Of a DNA stretch of 64,000 nucleotides, positions 35,001 through 45,766 are shown one piece after another. The translations under genes were made by a program, and so were the position numbers. How positions within the stretch are numbered: the first letter of the stretch is position 1; every line of letters starts with the position of its first letter. Origin of the DNA: Hemibagrus wyckioides (taxonomy: Eukaryota > Chordata > Actinopteri > Siluriformes > Bagridae). The stretch is from the NCBI RefSeq assembly GCF_019097595.1, contig NC_080719.1:11830001-11894000 (forward strand), written 5' to 3'. The notes under the pieces are model-generated. The model was not told the origin of the DNA, did no database searches, and saw only the letters and a list, made by a program, of their open reading frames with translations.

Positions 35001-38000
35001 ATGGTGCTGATGATCTTTGTTGAGCTTGAGGTGTTGATGACTGATCTATAGGTAATTCGACAGCAGCAGGTTGAGATTCTGTGACTGATATTGTTGTTGA
35101 AGTTTCTGAAGATTCAGATGTTAACAGTTGATGCGTAGACGATTGTGGAGAAGTAGGTGGTGATGTGACTGTTTTTGTTAAGGATTCTGAAGATTCATCC
35201 ATTAAATGATTTGTATATGCTGTTGGGAAGGTAGATGGTGATTCTCTTAATAAGTGTGTTGAATTTTCTTGAGATGCAGATGTGGTTGAGTCATCTGTAA
35301 AAGATGCTGGGGAAGTAGATGATGAGGCTGTAACTGTTTGTCTTGATGAGGTTTCTGGATATTCAGATGTTGAGTGATCTGTTCGTGATTCCGTGTTAGC
35401 AGGTCGTGACACTCTTTCTATTCGTACTAATGAAGTTTTCATGGCTTGAGAATTTAAGATGCTATTTGTAGACAATTTTGGTGACATAGATGGTAAAGCA
35501 GTATTTGATTTTGTTGATGATTCTGGATAGTGAGTTCTAGATGTTTCTGATGAAGTAGGAGGTGATGCTGTAACTGTTTGTCTTGATGTAGTTTCTGGTA
35601 ATCCAGGGGGTGTTGACTGATCTGTTCGTGATTCTGTGTTAATAGGTCGTGGCACTCCATCTGTTTGCATTGTTGAAGTTTTTCTGGCTTCAGATGTTAA
35701 GGAATAATGTGTAGATGAGTCTGCCGAATTAGATGATAATGCGTTAACTGATGTTGTTGTCGTTTCTGGTGACTTGGTTGTTAATTGATCTGTAGATGGT
35801 TCTGGTGAAGTAACAGGTGATGCTGTAATTGTTTGCCTCAATACATTTTCTGTGGATTCAGGTCTTGATGAATAACCTGGAGATGATTCTAGCGACATAG
35901 ATGGTGGTGTACCTGGTCTTGATGACATTATGGGAGCCTCTGGTGTTAATGAGTAACCTGTAAGCCAATCTGGGGATGTAGATGGTAAGCCTGTAATTGT
36001 TTGTTTTGATGAAGTTTCTGTAGACTCAGATGCTACGGAGTGATCTGTAGACATTTCTGCTTTAGTAGGTCCTGACACTTTTTCTGTTTGTATTGAAGTT
36101 TTTGTAGCTTCAGATTTTAAGGAGTGATATATAGTTAATTTTTTGAAAGTAGATGGTAATGTGACAGTTGATTTTTTCGATGTTTCTGGAGACTCAGTCG
36201 AATGATTTGTAGATGATTCTACTGAAGTAGGATGTCTTTGTGTTGATAACGTTATTGGTGATTCATATCTTGAGGAGTGATCTGGAAGTGATTCTAGTGA
36301 TGTAGATGGTGATGTAACAGATGGTGAAGTTTCTGTTGCTTCAGGTGTTACTGAGTGATCTATTGGCAATTCTGCAGAAGCAGGTTGTGATATTGTAACT
36401 GAATCTGTTGAATTTTCTGGAAATTCAGATGTTAATGGGTGACCTTTGTGCAATGCTGTAGAAACAGGTACTGATGTAACCAGTGGTGTTGACATGAAGG
36501 TAGATGGCCATGCTTTTACCAACTGTGTTGTATTTTCTGGAGATTCAGATGTGATTGAGTAATCTGTAGATGATCCTGGAAAAGTAGATGACGAGGCTGT
36601 AACTGTTTGTCTTGAAGTTTCCAGAGATTCAGATGTTGTTGAGTGACCTGTAGATGATTTTGTGTTAGTAGGATGTGACACTTCATCTCTTTGTATTGAT
36701 GAACTATTTCTGGCTTCAGATGTTAAGGAGTAAAGTGTATATGATTCTGTCAAAGTAGATTGTAATGCTTTAACTGATTTTGTTGCCATTTCTGGGTAAT
36801 CTGTTGTTGATTGATCTGTAGATGTTTCTGGTGAAGTAGCAGGTGATGCTGTAATTGTCTGTGTTAATACAGTTTCTGTGGATTGAGATCTTGATGAGTG
36901 ATCTGGAGATGATTCTAGTGACATAGATGGTGATGTTATAACCGCTTCAAGTGTTAATGAGTGACCTGTAGGCCATTCTGGTGAAGTAGATGTTAACCAT
37001 GAAACTGTTTGTCTTGAAGTTTCTGTAGATTCACTTGTTGAGTGATCTGTATGTGTTTCTGTGGTAGTAGGCTGTGATACTTCAGCTGTTTGTGTGGAAG
37101 AGGTTTTCATGGCTTCAGATGTTAATAAGCTATGTGTATCTGATTTTACTGACGTTTCTGGAGATTCCAGTGTTAAATTATCTGTAAATGAATCTGGTGA
37201 AGTAGATGATGCTGTAATGGTAACTGTTTGTCTTGATGAAGTTTCTATATTAGTAGGTTGTGACACTCTATCAGTTCGTATTGATGAAGTTTTTATCTCT
37301 TGAGAATTAACTGCTTGCCTTGATGGTATTGATGAACTTTCGGTAGCTTCAGGGAATGAATGATCTTTTGGCAATTCTACAAAAGCTGTTGGTGATGCTT
37401 TAACTGAATTTGTGCTTAGAGATTTAGATGTTGATGACTGATCTGCTGATGATACAGTTGAAATAAATGGTAAGTCTGTAACTGTTTTTCTAGACAAAAT
37501 TTCTGGAGATTTGGTTATTGATGAATGATCTGGTGATGATTCTAGTGAGATAAAGTGTGATGTAACTGATGGTGTTGATAAAGTTTTTCTAGCTTCACGT
37601 GTTAATGAATGATCTGTAGAGAATTCTGCAGAAGCAGGTTGTGATAATGCAACTGAGTTTGTTACAATTTTAGGAGATTCAGATGTTAATGAGTGATGTC
37701 TAAATGACACTCTTGTATGTCGTGACACTCTATTATTTTGAATGGATGAGGTTTTTGTGGCTTCAGATGTTGACATATCTGTGGACTCTGCTGTTGAATG
37801 ATCTGTAGATGTTTCTGGTAAAGTAGGAGGTGATGCTGCAAATGTTTCCATTGATAAAGTTTCTTGGGATTCAGTTCTTGTTAAGTGCCCTGGAGATGAT
37901 TCTAGAGAGTTTGATATTGATGATGCAAAAAATGATGCTTGAGACGTTTCTGTAGCTTCAGGTGTTAATAAGTGATCTGCTGGAAATTCTGCCAAAGCAA

Positions 38001-40862
38001 GTGTTGATGTGAATGAATTTGTTGACGAAGTTTCTGCAGATATAGATGAAGATGAAGATGAATGAACTATAGTTGATTGTGGGGAAGTAGATTGTAAGAT
38101 TAAAGTTGTTTGTCTTGTTGACATTTCTGGAGATTCAGATGTTGTTACAAATGATTCTGTGTATGTAGGCAGTGACACTCCATTTGTTTGTATTGATAAA
38201 GTTTTTGTAGCTTCTAATGTTAACGAGTGATGTGTAGATGATTCTCTGAATGTAGATTGTAATGAGGCATCTGATTTTGTTGAAGTTTCTGGGGATTCAG
38301 GTGTTGAATAATCTGTATATGTTTTTTGTGCAGTATGTGATGACTCTGTATCTGTTGATAAAGTTTCTGGAGTTTCAAGTTTTGCTGAGTGATCTGTGGT
38401 TTCTTCTGCAGAACTATGTGGTGATGTTGTAAATGAATTTGTTGATAAAGTTTCCGCAGATTTTAATGTTGATAGCTGATCTGTAGATGACTCTGTGAAT
38501 GCAATATTTGTTTGTCTTGAATTTTCTAGACATTCAGATGTTGGTGAATGATCTGTAAATGATTCTCTGCTCACAGGTTGAATTGATGTTTTTGTAACTT
38601 TGGATATTATGAATTCTGAGGAGGTAGATTGTAATGCAGTATTTGATTCTGTTGAAGTTTCTGGCAATTTAACTGTTGAACGATCTGTAGTTACTTGTGG
38701 TGTAATAGATGGTGACGCTGTACCTGATTGTATTGATAAAGGTTCTGGAGATCCAGGTCCACCATCTATAGGTGACTCTGCAGAAGCAGGGGGTAATGCT
38801 GTAAATGAATTTGATGTTGAATTTTCTGTGGGTTTAGTTGGTGTAATTTTTGGATATTCAGAAATTGAAGAATGATCTCTAGCCAATTCTGCTGATTCAG
38901 TCTGTGTTGATAACATTTCTGGAGATTCAGATGTTGGTGAATGATCTGGTAGTGATTCTGGGGAGGTAGATGGTGATGATCTATCCAGTATTGTTGATGA
39001 ATGTCTTGGTTTTGATGGGTTATCTCTTGGTAATTCTGCTGAAGCAATTGGTGATGCTGTAATAGATTTTTTTGATGACGTTTCTGAATATTCAGAGGTT
39101 GATGACTGATATTTAGATGATTGTTGGGAAGTGAGTGTTGCTTCTGTAACTGATTTTCTGGATGGGGTTTGTGAAGCTTTGGATGTTGATGAATGATCTC
39201 TAGATGATTCTGACACAGCAGCTAATAATCCTGTACCAAATTTTGTTGTTGTTTCTGGAGATTCAATTGTTGAATGGTCTGTATTGGCTTCAGAAGTAGT
39301 AGGTGGTGATGCTGATTTTGCAGAAGACATTTTTTCAGATTCATATGTGGAGGGCTGATCTGTAGATGACTTTGCAGAAGTAAGCGGTGACATTTTAATT
39401 GATGTGGGTGATTCTGGAGACTCAACTGTTGATGCTTCTGATGAGGTAGAAAGTGAAGCTCTGAATAATCGTGTAAAAGTTTTTGTAGTTTCATATGTTA
39501 ATGAGTGATTAGTAGATAGCTCTGTGGAAGTACATGGTAATGTTGTAATTGTTTGTGCTGATAAGGTTTCTGCAAATTCAGATGTTGATATGTAAACTGT
39601 AGAGGATTCTATGGAAGAAGGTGGCGATGTAACCCATGAAGTTTCTGGCGCTACAAAAGTGAAGGAGTGATCTCTAGGAGATTCTGCTTTTGTTGTTGAC
39701 ATTTCTGGAGTTTCAGAAGTTGGCTTTTGATCTATGGTGGTTGTGAGGGAAGTAGATAGTGATTCAGATGTTGCTAGTTGATTTGTGGATGATTCTGGGG
39801 AAGCAGATTTTGATGCTGAAATGGATGGCCTTAACAAAGTTTCTGGCGATGTGTGATCTGTTGGTGATTTTGTGGAAGTAGGTGGTGATGTTGTAAATGC
39901 TGTGGCTGTAGTTGTTGGTTGAAGTTCTGAGAATGTTGATGGTAATTCTGAAGATTGTGGCTCAGGTTTAGATGGTTGTTTTAAAATGGTGGACACTGAA
40001 GGTGGAGATGCTGATTCTGTGAAATTTTTTTTACAGTAATTGTTTGAAACTGTAGACATGTTAGATTTTTTTTTTTTTTTTGAATATTATTGCTTAACCT
40101 GTAGTTATGTGAATTTTACCCACTGAGTCAAATAATGGAATATGGAAAGTTGACATTGACAATGTCTCAAATTTAAACACCTGAATAGTAAACGTTTCTT
40201 AAAATGACAAATTAGACACAATTTGTAGCATTTAAACAACTGTATAAATACTTTATATTAAAAATATTTATAATATTTATTAAAAATATGTGGTTGTTTC
40301 AAAGCCTCTGATGCAGATCACAGTGGCATATAGATTTATATGCACTGATCAGCAGAGTATCAAAGTGGAATTTCCAGAAGCACTCTCAGTTTTGAACCTC
40401 CCAAAAATATTCAGTTGTTCCTGTATATTTAACATGCATATTCAGTGCTAATGATTATATGCATGTCCAGTATCCAAGATTTTGTGCATTAATTGTGTTA
40501 TAATCATTAAGCCATTATTGTTTATTTATTTATTCCCTATTACTTCATATTGAATAACAAATGAATGTCTTTTAGTTTTTTTTAAACACATTTCACATAT
40601 GTAAAAGACAGACAACCTACATTCACAAAAGCTTTTACTGTGGTTCAAAAAACCCACTTTTTTCCATCAGTCTTTAAGACTATGATGCAAGTTTAGGAAG
40701 ACCTGATGAACTAATGAACCAATATTTAGAACTTTTAAGAGTCACATTTTGTGGATAACCAATAAAATACAAAACAAACATTTTAAAAATGTAAAATAGA
40801 CAAAAGAAAATTAGATTACATAATCTAACATATACAGTAGGCAGAAAGGTAATAAAATCAGG

Positions 40863-40901
<39 letters not shown>

Positions 40902-41058
40902 TTATTTATTTTTCCAAAATAATCACTTATATGTTTATTCCTAATCAGTCACATAGCATCTTACCTGTTGTTGTAGTTTGTCCTTTAATAACAAATCCTA
41001 CAAGTAATGTGAATGTAAGCATCTTGCCGTAAAATAATGTAAAAGCAACTGTTGTCAT
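20002..41058 (-). CDS. Mucin-like gene 2: secreted Ser/Thr/Pro-rich giant protein (4 exons)
   Basis: Spliced model, minus strand: exon 1 41058-40965, exon 2 40049-21000, exon 3 20858-20782, exon 4 20079-20002. The phases join to 19,299 nt, about 6,432 aa. Parts: signal peptide; roughly 6,000 residues of diverged repeats around SESPETSSRQTVTASPSTSP; about 300 Thr/Pro-rich residues (TTTTTTISPTT-like); then the conserved tail STAFAQAVVRM to KKIQQVSP. It is richer in Lys, Arg and His than gene 1, so probably less acidic. There is no VWD, cystine-knot or transmembrane segment in the spliced form. It is a tandem paralogue of gene 1, with identical exon phases, a similar signal exon, a shared promoter block and TTC14 divergent upstream. 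The family is not recognised. An extracellular mucin-like role is inferred from composition only. Confidence 0.75.
20290..20690. repeat. Dispersed repeat fragment in intron 3 of mucin-like gene 2
   Basis: Contains aacaggaactaacttgattc and ccaaatggataaaaatg, nearly the same as at 43030-43100, plus tgaaaataattcattc, related to 43165 and 7880. It is best read as another copy of the interspersed element, not as gene sequence. Confidence 0.5.
20782..20858 (-). CDS. Mucin-like gene 2, exon 3 (conserved tail, first part)
   Basis: Acceptor ttttacag|CA and donor AAG|GTAAGG bound a 77-nt exon. It encodes (A)FAQAVVRMQCVTKLSNDE then IIIYIEK. Joined to exon 2 (ACT G + CA) it reads STAFAQAVVRM, exactly as in gene 1, although in gene 1 the first residues come from an exon that starts 9 nt earlier. 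Confidence 0.75.
21000..40049 (-). CDS. Mucin-like gene 2, giant exon 2 (19,050 nt)
   Basis: One unbroken frame of more than 19 kb. The acceptor ctacag|TT at 40050/40049 restores phase 1 (G+TT gives Val, then SNNYCKKNFTESA). A second in-phase AG lies a few codons on, before ESASPP. The upstream ATG at 40059 that also opens this frame lies in intron 1 and is probably not the start. The donor ACTG|GTATTG at 21000/20999 leaves phase 1. If this intron is retained the frame ends at 20947 with the hydrophobic sequence STGIVYLTLTLGIVLHFSL. Confidence 0.85.
22450..23400 (-). repeat. Direct duplication B in gene 2, copy 1 (partner at 24832-25782)
   Basis: Matches at an offset of about 2,382 bp: tatagatgacatctttggtg at 22471 and 24853; gtgcagaa at 23391 and 25773. 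Two compensating 3-bp indels keep the offset constant. A more diverged relative of the start of this block also occurs near 27740. Confidence 0.75.
23440..24822 (-). repeat. Direct duplication A in gene 2, copy 1 (partner at 28792-30174)
   Basis: The ~1.4-kb sequence from gtagctgtatgtgttaatga to gattcaggtattgatgaggg recurs nearly identically about 5,352 bp downstream (28796 and 30171 match 23444 and 24819). 5,352 is a multiple of three. Small differences (for example ggtgatgctgt versus ggtaattctgt) show that they have begun to diverge. Confidence 0.8.
24832..25782 (-). repeat. Direct duplication B in gene 2, copy 2
   Basis: Partner of 22450-23400. It starts immediately after duplication A copy 1 ends, so A and B together look like pieces of one larger rearrangement. 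Confidence 0.75.
28792..30174 (-). repeat. Direct duplication A in gene 2, copy 2
   Basis: Partner of 23440-24822. It is followed by a different sequence (actataaatgattctgc instead of actggggaagtatatgg), which marks the copy boundary. Confidence 0.8.
31490..34770 (-). repeat. Direct duplication C in gene 2 (offset about 2,496 bp)
   Basis: Sequence around 31500-32200 recurs around 33990-34720. For example tggtaacgctgaaacag is at 31861 and 34357, followed in both by the same ~300 bp with few changes. The offset is divisible by three. Confidence 0.7.
40050..40964 (-). other. Intron 1 of mucin-like gene 2 with TTA microsatellite
   Basis: 0.9 kb of AT-rich intron between the exon 1 donor and exon 2 acceptor. 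An ATT/TTA trinucleotide run lies at about 40864-40902, and a 16-base T run lies close to the acceptor (about 40066-40081 on the + strand). No other gene was seen. Confidence 0.6.
40965..41058 (-). CDS. Mucin-like gene 2, exon 1 (signal peptide)
   Basis: The ATG at 41058 gives MTTVAFTLFYGK, and an in-frame ATG at 41022 gives MLTFTLLVGFVIKGQTTTT. The donor ACAG|GTAAGATG at 40965/40964 leaves phase 1. It lines up with gene 1 exon 1 along its full length (shared YGKML, FT, VI and KGQTTT). Confidence 0.75.
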
Positions 41059-41122
41059 AGCTATCCTTAAACAGCTTCGAAACTGAAATTTTAAGAGTAT
41101 AGTGTGATGTCTGTTGCTGTAT

Positions 41123-41234
41123 AGCTGAATAAACTAATAATTGAGGATTGACAGTTGCTTGGCTGTTTTAGAGCTGTGACTTCAAACTCCACCCTCATCT
41201 CCTCAGAGAAAGAACAGGTCCTCAGGAAAATGCT
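41123..41234 (-). promoter_or_regulatory. Promoter-proximal block of mucin-like gene 2, conserved with gene 1
   Basis: Minus-strand blocks CCTGAGGACCTGTTCTTTC, ATGAGGGTGGAG, CAACTGTCAATCCT and TTAGTTTATTCAGCT occur in the same order as upstream of gene 1. They end about 65 bp before the upstream ATG. No good TATA box is obvious; the GATGAGGG here replaces the TATATGAGGG of gene 1. Confidence 0.55.
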
Positions 41235-42630
41235 GCATGGTTTCTCAAAGCCTAACAATGAAACCTGTTTAGTGTTAATGACATAGGTGTGATAATGTAT
41301 TAAAAAAGATGTGTTAAAACAGATCAGTTGCTCTATAATCCATATTTTTTAGAAGCTGACTTTTCTTTTGCATTAGACAACTTGAAATCTAAAGCCTACA
41401 GACAGCAACTATGGAACTATAGGATTCTATAGTAACTATATAACTATAGCTGAAATCAGGCCAATTTTTTTTACATTTTGTTACAGTGGTAAAAATGACA
41501 ACACTTCAAATTCTTTTATTTCTTATTGAGTTCTTATATTATATTGGTTTTAAGCCAAATCTCAAAAACATGTAACCAGTTATTAATGTCAAAAAAGATT
41601 GCTTCTAACAAATAGCCCAAACTTTTTTTTCTTGTTCGTTTATTAATCTGTGGTAACTGTTGCTGTTTTCAATCATTCTGCATTGTTTTCAGCATCACTG
41701 TGTTTCTTTACACTGTAACAATTGTAGCATATACATGTTAGTTAGCTAAATTTTTAGCCTCATTTCATTATGTATAACAGTAAGGAGTCTTTTGCCATCC
41801 ACTTTTACCAGCTGCCAAGCAACAACAAATGAAGCATAGCAAACATACACTGAAAACAATGGAACAATGCATGATTAAAGAACATAGGAAAGATTTAGCA
41901 AGTACAGAGGAAAACCGGGGTTAGCAGGAAGTTATGTGAAAGCTGATAGTATATTATTCAACTTCTGTCCTTAAATATAATCTTTATATTTTTATAGTAC
42001 TAAATGTGGTGTGTTTAAAAGATAGGCATTGCCCATTTACTTCTGTTAGTGAATCCTTTTACATACAAAATATCTTGAATTTTGTTGAACATATCAAGTA
42101 TTTCTCATTATCAGATTAAATTAAAAACAAAAAATAAAGATAATATCATATAAAACAAGCTTTTTCTAGCCTTTTTTTATTTGTTAGCTGGTTGTTTGAT
42201 TATGTTGCTTGTTTGAAATATCATATTTGTTTGATCATAATTTTATAATGAGACCAAAGCTGATGCTATTTTAAAAACATAGACGTTTAACTTTTAGCTT
42301 GTTTATTCATTTACTCCCATAGCTATTTTCCCCTTTATTTAGAGTGGGCAGAAAGTTTAATTTGACTATATAGGCTAAAACTGATTAAGAAAATTTGTGC
42401 AGAGACAGGAAATTGTATAAAGCCATTTAGCATTATGCTGCAATGTATTTTGGAAAATTGACTCTTCTGCATTTTTAAAATGTTTCCTTAAGGCTGGAGA
42501 TCCACATTTGTCCACACTTTAGCCGGGAGGTTAGTATTCCAATGCTCATCAAACCCCTCCATTAGAATTCCATATTTAGATTCTTTGTGGCTTCAACAGC
42601 CATGTAGACTTTATTGTCTCTTGTTACAGA
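41235..42630. other. Intergenic AT-rich DNA, no gene seen
   Basis: Between the promoter block of mucin-like gene 2 and a dispersed repeat. All frames are closed by frequent stops, and I recognise nothing in it. Confidence 0.6.
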
Positions 42631-42639
42631 TTTACACTA

Positions 42640-43185
42640 ATACTGTGCTTTTGAATTCTAGATTCTGATTGATCAGAGAATGTTAATTAATTTTATTTAC
42701 CGAAATAACAGCAGCTCTTATAGAAGTAAATTTACAGTTGACAGGTTTATACCAGTGTGCTTATTCTGACATGTTATGGTTTCTAGAGTAACTGCTCATT
42801 CATAGGACTTCTACAGCTAATCATTCACATAATCTGTGTACACATCAAAAGAATTTATTTAACATTTATGAAAGGAGTCTCCAGTGTTCATGCTTTATAA
42901 CAGTCAGAGGAAAATCTGTAACTTTAAGCTTTATGACAGGATAGAAGATGCTGTATTTTTTTTTTATTGTCAAGAGAGAGGAAAAAGGCTGGTGAAGAAA
43001 TGACTGTTTACAGTTGTCATAACGTAAGTGAGAACAGGAACTAATTCGCTTCATGAAAATTCCACAACATTAAATATAGCCCCAAATGGATAAAAATGTA
43101 CAACACATTGTGTAATTGCTGTGGTATAAGAGGAATAAAACAGATGGACATTTGCTGTTATAGGAAAATAATCTTTGCTTCATTT
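42640..43185. repeat. Dispersed fish repeat, near-complete copy
   Basis: Runs from gaattctagattctgattga through aataacagcagctctta, agtaactgctcattcatagg and gagaacaggaactaattcgc to ggaataaaacagatgg and ttataggaaaataatc. Parts of it recur at 7810-8165, 20290-20690, 44085-44140 and 45475-45590. The arrangement resembles a common non-autonomous repeat of fish genomes; that attribution is from memory and has not been checked. Confidence 0.55.
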
Positions 43186-43187
43186 AA

Positions 43188-43386
43188 ATTTCTGGCATTT
43201 GCCAGACTCTCCTATCCAGAGCAACTTACATTTCTATGTAATTTTTTACTACTGACCAATTGAGGGTTAAATGAGGGTTTCTCAGAGGGTCAGCAATGGT
43301 AGCTTGGTGGACCTGGGGCTTGAACTCACAACCTTCCATTTAGTAATCCAGTAGAACGCCTTAACCACTAAGCTACCACATACCAC
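43188..43386. repeat. Short interspersed repeat (fish type)
   Basis: About 200 bp beginning with catttgccagactctcctat and ending with taaccactaagctaccacat. It includes ggggcttgaactcacaacc. This pattern is familiar as an abundant short repeat in teleosts. It has no coding capacity. The class (SINE or DNA-derived) is not settled here. Confidence 0.55.
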
Positions 43387-44390
43387 AAACCCAGTTTAAT
43401 GATCGTTTAATATTTGTCTATTGGAGGGCAAATTGTTGTTATAAAAAAGAATGCTCAATCCCAAATTTCCCCCCTAACAGTTCACTCAGAGTGTTATTGT
43501 AATGACCTTTACACCACATACACATTTCACCTGACTGTTTAGAGGTTTTCACTTGAAGCAGATAATTTTGTGGAGTTCTGGATGTTAGTCCTTGTCACTG
43601 TCCTGGTCATCAATTCTGTGTGAGGTTTTTGTTCTGTGCTATTTAATCAAACAATAGCTTATCAAGAATTATGGTTTGAGTGCATCAGAATCTAAAATTG
43701 AACAGAGCTGTGGTATAAGTCTCTACTGAGATACAGTTTTACTGTAACATAAGAATAAAGTCTTCAACCTGGCGTGAAAATGTACACACAATGTGGACAA
43801 TACACTCGACTTCAGAGAGATATCACACTGATATTCCACACCACTGATACAGAAGCACTGAATGGACCAGTTGAACAAGTACTTCATAAACAATAAAGTT
43901 GAAGCCTCTAAGAGATGGTAGGTGTGAAATTCCAAATACACAGGTGGGTGTGAACTCCATGGGGACACATACAGTACCTAACCTCACACCTCATCTGTTG
44001 ACTAATCTGGATCTCTTAAAAACAAACTGTATCCACCAAACATAACAACATAATGGTCAACATAAGTAAAAGGATCAAATTAATTATTGGCCAATTGCTG
44101 TGTAATAAGAGGAATACAAATATCAAATTTAACTGGTATTCATCAAAAGGGGATCTTTGGTGAATAACAATTAGCACATGGATAACAATTTTCACATGAA
44201 AGTTGCGCATGGATTCTTGTACATACATATTTAATGTTATGATTCACAATGTATAAGAGTAACTGTGAGCTCTCTGTACTCACCACATTAATCACAGGAC
44301 TGAGCTTGTGTATTGCACTGCAGAGCTTCAAAGTTAAAAAATGTAGGAGATTAACAAATAATTAATAATAATAACAATTTCTATAGTGTA
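43387..44390. other. Intergenic DNA, no supported gene
   Basis: AT-rich sequence including another small piece of the dispersed repeat (about 44085-44140). Short open frames on the minus strand (43723-43968 and 44016-44331) show no domain. Confidence 0.5.
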
Positions 44391-44392
44391 AA

Positions 44393-44634
44393 GGCCATTT
44401 TACCCCCAAAGCATTGCAGCCCTTGTGTGCTGTGGTTTTCTTGTACTGGTTTAAATATAGCATGGGCATACTATGCAAAATATAGTATCAATATTTTATT
44501 ACTTGTAAGTGCTAGTGAACACTTAAGTGTATGATTTTTGCATCATGATTTCTGGGCCACTTTAAATAGCCCTCTATGTGCTGTTAGTGTGTGGTGTTTA
44601 AAGTCATTACATGGTGGTTTGTTGTAAAATGGGC
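44393..44634. mobile_element. Possible small inverted-repeat element
   Basis: ggccattttac at the left and gtaaaatgggc at the right are inverted repeats of 11 bp with one mismatch, enclosing 220 bp without coding potential. The repeat is short, so this may be chance. Confidence 0.25.
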
Positions 44635-44655
44635 TTAAAAGGAACTCTGAAACGA

Positions 44656-44709
44656 ATAATAATGATAATAATAATAATAATAATAATCATCATCATCATC
44701 ATCATCACC

Positions 44710-44742
<33 letters not shown>
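44656..44742. repeat. Compound AAT/ATC microsatellite
   Basis: AAT units, then a central ATC run, then AAT units again, about 87 bp. Confidence 0.9.
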
Positions 44743-44744
<2 letters not shown>

Positions 44745-44819
44745 TGAGTCACTGCTGATATGAATGGCTCACCTACAGTAGGGTTAATATTTAAAAATTA
44801 TATTTGTATTATGAGTAGA

Positions 44820-45723
44820 TAGATATCCATATAACCTTGAACTGAAAGAAATAGGAGAAACTATTGCGCATGTAAGGATAAAGCTGACGTTACTGACTTT
44901 TATTTTGAAAAACCCAGCTTGCGTAGCGTGTTAGTTTCGTGTCACAGTTTTTAGGTTTTTCTCTGCACACATACCAGCTACCTTGCTAATGGTAAAATAG
45001 AGCATATTTCTATAAATATCTATTATCTACAATGCTGAAAATACTTATAATTAAATATCAGAAGGTTAAGACTTTGACAGGATTTAAATAATTTCAGACA
45101 GCGTTTCATGCAGCATTTAGGACCTGCGTCGTTAGCATATGCTAACTATAGTGTTATCCTCTAGCTGTTCATTTTAGCTCACTTTTTGTTTTGTACCTTT
45201 GCACCGAATTTAGGAAAAAATATACCGAGCATAACATTTTAATGAAATTATATATGTGTAAGATATTTATATTCGTTTGGAGAGTTTATCCAAACTCTCG
45301 AAGCTGTCTATATGAAGCTAGTCAGCGTCGTTTAACGCGCTAGTTTAGGTTTTCCCCCTTATATATTACGACGTTTTCCAGTCTGTTTTAGCAACTAAAT
45401 CTTTCCTAAATATGTTTTAGCGTAGGGTTTAGGTATTAAAATGTAGTTATTAAGACAAGAATATAGGTACAGTTGGATACAGTTCTTATATAAGACTACA
45501 AGCTCCTGGTACGAAATGCTATAACAGCAATATATCCTGAAGTGTTTTATTCCTTTTATACTGCAACAGTTTGTCAATGATTCTATATTCAACAACGATA
45601 GTTTTCCACATAGAAGCTATAAAGAGTTTTTTGTTTTCTCTCTCTCTCTCTCTCTCTCTCTGTGGTATGCTTTACAATGTAAGGTTGTCAGTAATAATAT
45701 TATTTTTTGGTCTTTCTCCTCAG
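44820..45723 (+). other. Upstream region of TTC14
   Basis: Probably carries the promoter and a non-coding first exon, because the first coding exon is preceded by a good acceptor (ctcctcag at 45716-45723). A CT dinucleotide run at about 45636-45660 lies before it. A fragment of the dispersed repeat family lies at about 45475-45590. I cannot place the transcription start. Confidence 0.45.
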
Positions 45724-45766
45724 GTTGGAGTGTGTGTACTGATGCAAGGAGAATGTGTTGTTGACC

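Larger units (their letters stand above)
21950..40000 (-). repeat. Diverged Ser/Thr/Pro coding repeat array of gene 2
   Basis: An 18-kb array of roughly 28-32-codon degenerate units with a core like DHSSTSESPETSS and ASPSTSPES. Single units differ far more from each other than in gene 1, so the array is older or less homogenised. Kilobase-scale direct duplications are laid over it (separate entries). The frame is never broken. Confidence 0.8.

Noticed and set aside
21050..39494. Open frames of 60-170 codons on both strands inside gene 2 (for example His/Gln-rich ones at 23097-23285 and 38766-39047)
   Set aside because: Shadow frames of the Ser/Thr/Pro repeats. Identical shadows appear in duplicated blocks, as copies would, without independent conservation.
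42860..44350. A third, relict mucin-like paralogue between gene 2 and TTC14, suggested by similarity to intron 3 of both genes
   Set aside because: The shared strings are also found at unrelated sites such as 45475-45590 and look like a dispersed repeat. No exon 3 or exon 4 motif could be confirmed; a minus-strand LCSAIHKLS segment near 44300 is too diverged.
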